Part shown: positions 56,918 to 64,000 of the stretch, one piece after another
Numbering within the stretch: position 1 is the stretch's first letter
How the letters are laid out: the number at the start of each line of letters is the position of its first letter
Assembly: GCA_910574455.1 (NCBI GenBank)
Contig: CAJSYZ010000001.1
Span: 160,006-224,005, forward strand
Reading direction: 5' to 3'
DNA: 64,000 nt
Source: Trichaptum fuscoviolaceum
Taxonomy: Eukaryota > Basidiomycota > Agaricomycetes > Hymenochaetales > Trichaptaceae
The notes under the pieces: generated by a model
Seen by the model: the letters and a program-made list of their open reading frames with translations, nothing else
Told to the model about the DNA's origin: nothing
Databases searched by the model: none
Made by a program: the position numbers and the translations under genes

Positions 56918-57110
56918 CACGCTGTGCCTACCACAATTCCCACGGTAGCTCGACCACGAGAGATACTTCACCATGCTGGGTCAATCATGCATGTCCATGC
57001 TTTCCTTGAACAATGGGGTTTGATCAACTACCAGGTGTGTGTGTCTGAGCAGTATTTCTTATAGCCATCTCTTATTCTCTTGCAGGTCGGCCCAGATACA
57101 TGACCAGCTA
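56918..57110 (+). pseudogene. SWIRM-domain relic (SWI3/RSC8-type chromatin subunit)
   Basis: Plus-strand [17 protein letters not shown], then an intron-like GTGTGT to TTGCAG (57035-57085), then VGPDT, a TGA, and PATR. The SWIRM domain of SWI/SNF and RSC subunits (Swi3, Rsc8, SMARCC) contains a [27 protein letters not shown]-type helix pair, which is matched closely here. The Arg codon CGA has become TGA. The upstream part (VARPREILHHAG) is degraded. Only ~40 residues remain and no other SWI3 sequence is seen nearby, so this is an isolated gene fragment that still keeps its intron, that is, DNA-derived and not a cDNA copy. Confidence 0.72.
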
Positions 57111-57545
57111 CAAGGGTATTCCCACGGTGACCGGTTGTTAGGTATTAGGCCAAGTTCAAATAAAGTTGGAGTGCCTCAGCGGAAATATTCATATCTGAGC
57201 TTCAGCACAAGCTAATTTTTTGACTGATTGTAAAACAAATGGAATCATATCAGACTAAAGCTCACTGTAATTCAAAGTACCAAAAACCTCTGAATTACAA
57301 AGTTATGCACTCAAAAAGAAGAAGTGACCGGTTGTTAACCATGTGACAGTAAGGTTACTTAAACGGTCTGAAATTTACTGAAGCCCTGGGAAGTGAAATT
57401 CTACTGATTTACTGATTTCAGGCATGTGGTTTCATTATTCAGGAAGGGGCCTGCTGAAATCAGTGCCGTCGACTTAAATCAGCTCTTCAGGCATTCAGTC
57501 TTCAGCATTCAAGCATATCAGAAGTTTTTTTCTGGCATTCGAATT

Positions 57546-57735
57546 GCAGTGCTCAAGTGTATAAGTGTGTAAGGGGTTCAAGTAGTTCATTCCATAAGTA
57601 ATTCATCATTTAATCATATAAGCAGACTTTTTTGTCTGTCGGTTTGCAGTACTCAAGCGTGTAAGTGCGTAAGAGGTTCCAGAATTACTTCATTTCCACA
57701 AGTAATTTAAGACAATAAGTAGAAATCAGTGCATC
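57546..57735 (+). repeat. Imperfect tandem duplication of ~100 bp
   Basis: GCAGTGCTCAAGTGTATAAG at 57546 and the related GCAGTACTCAAGCGTGTAAG at 57646 start two units that continue in parallel (GTAAG(G/A)GGTTC, TTCATT-C, AAGTAATT). An additional partial unit may precede them. The stretch is AT-rich and non-coding. Confidence 0.7.
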
Positions 57736-57929
57736 AGTGTCACGGTCCCTCAGTAGCTACACCACGGCATCCTGAACCAGATTGTATTTTGCCACTTCTG
57801 CCTCGCTGGCAGGCTGTTCCTCGGCATATTCAGAGAACGAATGCCACTGCAAGTTGGTGGTAGTAAGAGCTTGAATACAGTGGCGGGGTGATGGGTCAAA
57901 GCCGAAGCTCACCAGAGATCGACCTGCTC

Positions 57930-60900
57930 TTAAAAGTCTGCGCCGTCCGTAGCCGAATCCCATAATGAACCCTCGTCCTCCTCGCGATCGCCCTCACCTT
58001 CCCAGTCCTCTCTGCCTGCGTCATTCTCCTCGCCCTCAAAACCTCCACTGCGTCCATAACCCACGCTGAAATTCTCGTCCGCATCCTTGTTCTCATCCTG
58101 ATCCTGATCCTTGTCCTCCTCCTGATCCTTGTCCTCGACCTCGTCTCCCTCGCCAAGCACACTCTCGTCCTCCATATCGTCTTCCCTATCCTTGAAATCC
58201 TCGACTTCTTCGCCGTCATTATCCTTATCCTCCTTGCACTTACTACTTCTAGTAGCGCCCTCGCCATATGTATACTCGCCGCTCGCATCCGCGTCTCCAA
58301 CGTCAAGATACAGGGAGAAATCCCTGCCAGTGACACCCGATCCAACAAGTTCAGTGTTCTTTCCCGCACTAAAATCTTCAATGGAATTGTAAGCTGCTAG
58401 GCGGGATCGGACCTTCTCCCAGTTTGATTCAGTAAAAAACGAGGAATTCGACAATAAGTTAACATAGTCGTCCGTATGAGGCTGCCACAGAGCACTGGTG
58501 AAGTACCACTCAGCGCCACCAAACTCTTCTTTGATCTTTTGCAACCGGGCCACTTGCTTGTCGATTGCAACCTTGACCTGTTCATGAGAAATTCAGCGAA
58601 TAAAGCCACTATAAGAACTGAAGTAGATAGATACCGCGGTTGCCGCAAGAGCGAGGGCACCGATAGGCTTTCCTATTGTGTTTTTATCCAGTACTTTATG
58701 CCGACCCAGGGCCAAGACTAGGTGTACGGACAACACTGAGATTACAAGATCAGAGCAGAACAACCCTTGCTTCTGTACTTTCAGAGTCAATGCAGGGATA
58801 CGAAGGGTGACATGGGGCAAATTTTTACATACCTTATCCATACTATGCCAGCTTTCCCAGAGGAATGGTTCAGCTTTCTTCTTGTCGACCATCGTCTGCA
58901 ACATCTTCACAATTTCTTCGGTCTCCACCGACTTAGAACGCTCGTTGCCGACGAAACTCGAAATTGATTGTTCGGCTTTCTCGAACAATTTCTTGCGCCA
59001 ACTATCAGAGCATCTCTGGGCTGCCTACAGGGCAGATCATACTTGATTCAAAATGGCCGATGAAAGACAATAAGGGATGACTCAACTAAAGAACAGATGT
59101 CGGCCAATTGCGTGTCGTAACTAAGTTCGACAGAATCAAACACCTTCCCCCACAAGGCTCCGATGGACTTATTGTCCGGGTTTTGCCATGGAGTTGTGGA
59201 CTTTCCAACTGCGCGATACAGTGAAGGCAGAAGAATGTGAGTCCAGCCTGCCTGAGTTCCGGGAGGGAGACACTGATTCATTGCCCTTTTTTTGCCGGGA
59301 ACGCGGGATCCCTCCCTTCCGATACTATTTCTATCCTTGTCTTCAAGCCCTACAGATGTCTGCATTTCTGCAAGTTAGTGGATGTATATCATAGACATGA
59401 TTTGATTAACGCACAGAGCTAGTAGTCCGAGAGACTTTGCGATGACCATCATGAGCCTTGGTTGCGAGCACTTCGGGTTCAGGACTGATGGATACTGTCG
59501 TCATCGCAGGTGATTGTGCTCGTGGTGTTAGCGACACCTCACAACCACTTGCCTGTTAAAGGAGCCATGAATTAGTACACGAATCAATTGCAGCAATTAG
59601 CTCACACTTGCAATATGTTGCGCATGAGCCGCCAGAGACCTCTTCAAATTGCGAATAGAAGTAGAAGATTTTATCTGTAGCAATTAGAGGAATTGTTACC
59701 AAGAAAAGCTCGAAGAGAATTGAATACCAGTATATCAGCCTGAGAATGACTGTCTTGCAGTTTACTCTTGTTACTAGTAGTGAGGTTCAAATCCTTGTTG
59801 CTTAATCAGAAATGATATGAAATGGAGATTAGAAGGATTAACACTAACTGTCGAGGCAGCCTGTGATGACGGCTTCTTCATATACACGTTCATGCTAGTC
59901 TGTTTTAGATAGTAAGGAAGTGATTTGAATATTGGGTGGAAATGCAAGAATTACCACGGCATGCGAGTTAGAGTCCGGCGGTGACTTCCTCTTCTTATTA
60001 TTCGCAATCATGCTGTCCTACAATAAGCAAAGCTTAGTAGACGACCAGATCCTTGCCAAAGAAAGGGGTGCAGAAAGCTATCCTATTGAGTGTCGATGCC
60101 TACACATACCTGCATCTGCAGATACAACGCCGGCGATTGCTCTCTATGTCCATCGACAGTAATACCCTCCTGACGAGATGACAGGTGAGTAGTGAGGGGA
60201 TAAAAGCAGAATAAACTTACCGTTACATCAAGCTGGGAGTTGGCGATTCTCTGCATTTTCGCGCCCTATTCAGAGTACGGTTTGGTAAGTAATGAAGTAA
60301 AGATATGTCGACGCCGAAGGCCACAAGAAAGTCCGGCACCAGATCCATGCTTTGATGTGAAACACTCACCTGAACAGCCGATTGTCTCCTGATATTCTTC
60401 TTCTCCAGAGCACAAAGAAGGAAGGATAAGTAGCGCGAACGAAGCAAGACATTATGATGCCACTTACCAACGTTGTAGGAGCCTGCAACTCGGAGAGAGT
60501 GTCGCGGGATAGCTTCCTTTTCTTCGATTTATTGCTGGCTCCATCCTGATATGATACAGAAACATTGTTAATTAGCCACCGTTGTGCATGCGACTCCACC
60601 GATGCATAGTCCCTTGAACTTTAAGTGGCACTCACATTGGCTTGGGGCGGTATTGTAAGTCTCCTCGCGTCCTAATTAAACGCACAATCAAAATATTAAG
60701 ATTTCATCTGCCAGTCTAATAAATGCTTTAACCAACTCACATTATCAGTGTCGGAGTCAACAAGATGTGCCGTCTGTCGCTCGCTCGCAAAGCTATTCTT
60801 TACACCTTGAAAACTCGTGAGGGTTACTGTCTCTCCTTCATCCTCCCAAGGACTAAAGTTTGCATCCTTCTGCACCGAGGCGGGGAGCCTAAATTTTCCT

Positions 60901-62271
60901 TGCGTCAGCCAGGCTCACAACTTGAAACAAAGATAAGGATGTGAGCATTATAAGAAGCTGCAACGTTCGGGTTCATGATGATCTTGAAGAAGTGTGGCAC
61001 GGCGGTGACCCGGGCCGCCACGGTCGCTGCCACTGGCAGTGTCACTGGCGCACGCGTGGCACGCTCAAACTGCCAGTGGCGGGCGCATTCAAGCTATCAG
61101 TACTAGTACTAGTAGTAGTAGTAAGTCGTACTACGATGATAAGCTTCAAGTAGCTGAGTTTAAATCAAGCTTCACACTCACTAGCAACTTGAATTTGTTT
61201 GAATTTGAAACTGATCTTTCGTACTATGATGCCAACGGTTGAGTAGTACGACTTCAAACTCACAAGTCAATATCTTCTACTATCTTCCCTGCGATCTCAG
61301 GATTTCTGCCCTCTCCGCCGAAGAAAGTGGATCCATCTGTGTTGTGAAGTGCCCTGACAGGTCGCTTTGTCTTATCATTCCGTTTCGACGTATTGGGCGA
61401 GTCTATCATGTCTGTATCCTCACCAGAAAGACTGCTGTCCTGTCCTGCAAGCGTACTATGACAGCCAGTGCCTCCTATGATACGACTTGAAGCCTTTGCG
61501 CCCTGCACGCGAGTACGGAAAGGAAGTGCACCTATGGTGTCCTTTTTCCTCGCCTTTTTTGCGCGCTCTCTATCTGGTCCATTGGAATTGGCTGCATCAT
61601 AACGTGAGTCAATATGTTCATCTTTCAAAATCTAAAGTCGTAAAGGTAATGCAACTTACGAACATTCAACTTTGCGTTGCCTTCAGCTTCACAAAAGCTG
61701 TCTTTTTCCTCCGAGTCGTTCGTTGATCCTGCAATGCCAATATCTCGTAACTCGACTGTCGCTGTCTTGAAGATAAGGACTCACTAGCTTCAGGAGTGTC
61801 TTTCGGTTTTTTTAGCCCTTGTTTGTCAGTGCCAGCCAGCTTAGGTGCAGTTGAGCCCATCTGGGTGCGAATGTCAAGAGCCTTCGACAAATTCTTCTCA
61901 AGCTCCATCGTCTCCAGTATCGCTGTTTCCTGTTGCTCTGCTGCAGCTCTCTTTTTGCGTACCTTCTCAGATGCCTCTTGTTCTTTTGCTGCCCGTTTCT
62001 GTTCCGCATCAAGTTTTCTCTTCTCTCTCGCATCCGCGGCTTGTTGAGCCGCAGCTTCGCGCAGAGCTGCCCGTTCTTCCTTCTGTTTTTCCTTCTCCTC
62101 CTTTTCCCTCAATGCCTCACCACGCTTTGAGGCCTGCTCTTCTCTCCTTCTCTCCTTCTCTTCTTTCTCCCTCAATACCTCCTCTTTCGTTCGACGTGTT
62201 CTGAGTTTATTGACTATGGCTCCCGGGTGCTGATCGCTATTCTTAGCCCGCGTTTGTCTTCGAGTTGACAT
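57930..62271 (-). CDS. Micro-exon-rich hypothetical gene, divergent from Plavaka
   Basis: The start at 62271 is MSTRRQTRAKNSDQHPG. Exon 1 (to about 61670) is an extreme Lys/Glu/Arg coiled coil. Later exons are short and GT-AG bounded: 61600-61255, 60895-60740, 60650-60620, 60540-60470 (SNKSKKRKLSRDTLSEL, a nuclear signal), 60400-60370, 60150-60090 and others, then longer ones at 59365-59048 (STTPWQNPDNKSIGALWGKV), 58988-58593 (RKKLFEKAEQSISSFV, PIGALALAATA) and 58580-57935, whose acidic repeats end DGADF. This order (coiled coil, basic linker, helical core, acidic tail) is familiar from a large agaricomycete-only family of unknown function often near transposons. A few junctions (about 61660) could not be closed in frame. 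Extent and exon count are approximate. Confidence 0.55.
61000..61110. repeat. CACTGGCAG / CTAGTAC low-complexity array in an intron
   Basis: A ~355 nt intron of the minus-strand gene (60900-61254) contains GCCACTGGCAGTG, CTGCCAGTGGCG, AGTACTAGTACTAGTAG and GGCACGGCGGTGAC words. The same vocabulary recurs at 62340-62880. Confidence 0.7.
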
Positions 62272-62339
62272 TCTTGTGCAGTGTTTCAAGTCGAGACACG
62301 CTGACAGGTGCTATGAGTTTCGATGGTGAATCGAGTTGG

Positions 62340-62885
62340 CAAAGGTGCAAGTTGAAGTTGAAGTTGGAGATGAGGGCGCCTATTCAAGGAAAATTTACGC
62401 CCACTTGCACTTCAAGTTGCACTGCCAGTGCCTGATCCTGCTGGCACTGGCAGCCTGCCACTGGCAGTGAGTGAGCCTGAGTGACTCCGAGTCTGAGTCA
62501 TGCCACTGGCACTGGCAGTGATTGGCAGCCTTCAAGTTAGGCTGACTCGGAATGAGCCTGACTCAGACTCGGACTTGGACACTCGGATACTCAGGCTAGC
62601 TCTATTACTAGTACTATCACAGTGCTACTAGTACTAGTACTACTCACTGGCACTTCAAGTTGCAGGCTCACTGGCAGGCTGGCGGCGGTGCCACTGAGTC
62701 ACTGACAGCCTGAGGCTGTGGCTACTCAGGCTACCGGTACTACTACTACTAACTTCAAGTTGTTACGCGGGCGTCACCGCTGAGCGTGCCATTCAACTTT
62801 AAATTTCAAGTTAGCATTTGCGCTCGCTCCTACTTCAAGCTCAACTTGTTGTCAGTACTGCCGGCCGCCTGACGTACAATAGGCT
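62340..62885. repeat. CACTGGCAG / CTAGTAC / CTTCAAGTT word array between divergent genes
   Basis: The ~600 bp between the two divergent starts is a mosaic of short words in both orientations: CACTGGCAGTG, GACTCGGA, ACTAGTACTA and CTTCAAGTTG. GGCACGCTCAGCGGTGACGC (inverse strand, 62770-62791) resembles GGCACGGCGGTGAC at about 60994. Plavaka belongs with CACTA-type transposases, whose elements begin CACT(A/G) and carry subterminal arrays of short repeats, so these may be transposase-binding sites. No perfect terminal repeat could be fixed. Confidence 0.75.
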
Positions 62886-62909
62886 GTGTTCAAGTTACTG
62901 GAACTAATG

Positions 62910-64000
62910 CCGGTAACTCGGCGAAGGCCCAAACCCGTTCATCTTACAGATATCTTCCCCCCGACTATTCAATGCACCTTCTCCTTCTGCAGCAGGTGGT
63001 TCAAGAATCAATCCACAAGAAAAAGACATGAATATTCAGCTCACCCGTCATCATTTGCAACAAGACCTGCTGCTTGTGGTTACGACTCGGATTCCTCACC
63101 CAAGCGACCCGCACGACCTTCGACACCTCAAGCTCTTCCCGGCTCTCCTGAACTTCCAACAGACTTGGAGGGCCATCATGAAGATGAAAGCGGCTGCAAC
63201 TCTTCAAGTTACGACTACGACATTTCTATACTCACACAGGATATCTCGATGCTTAGCATAGGCCGAGACGAGCTGCTTCAAGATTTAGACGGTCCTGATT
63301 GCCTGCCCCATGCTGACACTGGAGATGACGAACTTGAAGACCAAGACCTATCTTCTGCTGATCCGGACTCCGACATTGGAGATTATGAAGAGAACAATGA
63401 TAACTTAAAGGTGTATCACAGATATTTAAATGGTGCGCGCTAAGTATGATGTCCCCGGTTTACTGTAGCATTCTGACACCAAATATCGTGCAGCCACTCC
63501 ATGCGATGAAGAAGGGAACTTGTTAGAAAAGGAAGAACCGCCCGTTTTACGGAACGAACCTGCGTCAAATGACTGGTTTCCCTATTCGTGCCGAGCAGAT
63601 TTCGAGCTCGCAGATTTTCTCTATCGCGAAGAGCAAATGTCTGCTGGCAACATAACAAAGCTTCTCGGAATTATGAAGGCTTATCAACTAATTCAGTCCA
63701 CGGAGAACGCACAATCAGTTGAATTGGGCGCGACAGATCCCAACTTCGATGACTCAGATCTGGATACAGCTGGTACACTGCTTGATGGAGATGCACAAAA
63801 TTTGTACAAGATCATTGACACTACAAAAGTCGGTGATGTATCTTGGAAATCCTTCAGTAACTTCTACACTACCGACAAGGGCCAAAAAGCGTCAAATGAG
63901 AACATCGAGTCATGGAAGAGGAAAGAATATGATGTATGGTATCGGGATCCTTTGGAAGTGATCCGAAATTTGGTGGATAATCCGGCTTTAGAAGGCGAAT
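62910..64000 (+). CDS. Plavaka transposase, N-terminal part (runs off window)
   Basis: The ATG at 62910 gives MPVTRRRPKPVHLTDIFPP, with an in-frame Met upstream at 62886. Exon 1 ends at 63432, the intron is 63433-63493, and exon 2 is open to the window edge. A single C2H2 finger (CTFSFCSRWFKNQSTRKRH) is followed by an acidic Ser-rich linker. The Plavaka N-terminal block follows: YHRYLN/TPCDEEGNLL, NDWFPYSCRADFELADFLY, EEQMSAGNITKLLGIM, TTKVGDVSWKSFS and EYDVWYRDPLEVIRNLVDNP. Plavaka transposases are fungal DDE enzymes related to the CACTA group. The catalytic core lies beyond 64000. No stop or shift is seen in the 345 visible residues. The gene starts right after a subterminal-type repeat array. 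Confidence 0.9.

Overview
The window looks like a transposon-dense, non-core region of an agaricomycete (mushroom-forming basidiomycete) nuclear genome. The evidence is short GT-AG introns of about 50 nt, lineage-typical mobile elements (KDZ with its cysteine cluster, Plavaka, BED-finger hAT, a DIRS/Ngaro-type tyrosine-recombinase retroelement, a Crypton-like element), a decayed alpha-1,3-glucan synthase gene and several expanded basidiomycete-only hypothetical families. All identifications come from reading translations and motifs; no database search was run.

Layout. 1-467: 3' end of an unrecognised gene. 788-2490: an apparently intact eight-exon hypothetical gene (DUF6698-like). 2491-3040: AT-rich spacer full of ATATG words. 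3041-36020 and 48021-56144: two direct copies of one ~8.1 kb segment, lying about 45 kb apart. Copy B is uninterrupted. Copy A has been opened twice: by a 5.1 kb DIRS/Ngaro-like retroelement (8294-13422, flanked by a 16 bp direct repeat) and by a hAT transposon (15606-35141, 8 bp target duplication CTCTTGTA, 12 bp terminal inverted repeat). Copy B keeps both empty sites, so insertion boundaries can be read directly. The segment carries relics of two IlvD/Edd-type (dihydroxy-acid dehydratase) genes, unrecognised relics, and one multi-exon gene of unknown function that is open in both copies.

The hAT element is itself a Russian doll. A 0.4 kb MITE (15677-16090) sits in its left terminal repeat region. 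A 13.4 kb element with imperfect ~100 bp terminal inverted repeats (18203-31604) sits inside a transposase exon. A ~1.5 kb insertion (about 32060-33585) lies in a transposase intron. The 13.4 kb element carries a well-preserved KDZ transposase plus two further coherent multi-exon genes (one with a viroplasmin/RNase H1-N-like region, one acidic WFNN-motif hypothetical). It is the best candidate for a cargo-bearing mobile system here.

36020-46000 is a graveyard: an alpha-1,3-glucan synthase pseudogene with a piece of an A1 aspartic protease gene lodged in it, then a Crypton-like tyrosine-recombinase gene with a convergent companion gene, then a decayed, 3'-truncated nucleoporin TPR/Mlp1 gene. 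46000-48000 holds a small double-hairpin MITE and no convincing gene. After copy B, 56144-57750 is AT-rich and includes a SWIRM-domain relic. 57930-64000 holds a micro-exon-rich gene of unknown function on the minus strand, divergent from a Plavaka transposase that runs off the right edge. Between and within them are arrays of CACTGGCAG, CTAGTAC and CTTCAAGTT words.

No rRNA, tRNA, CRISPR or bacterial-type operon is seen.
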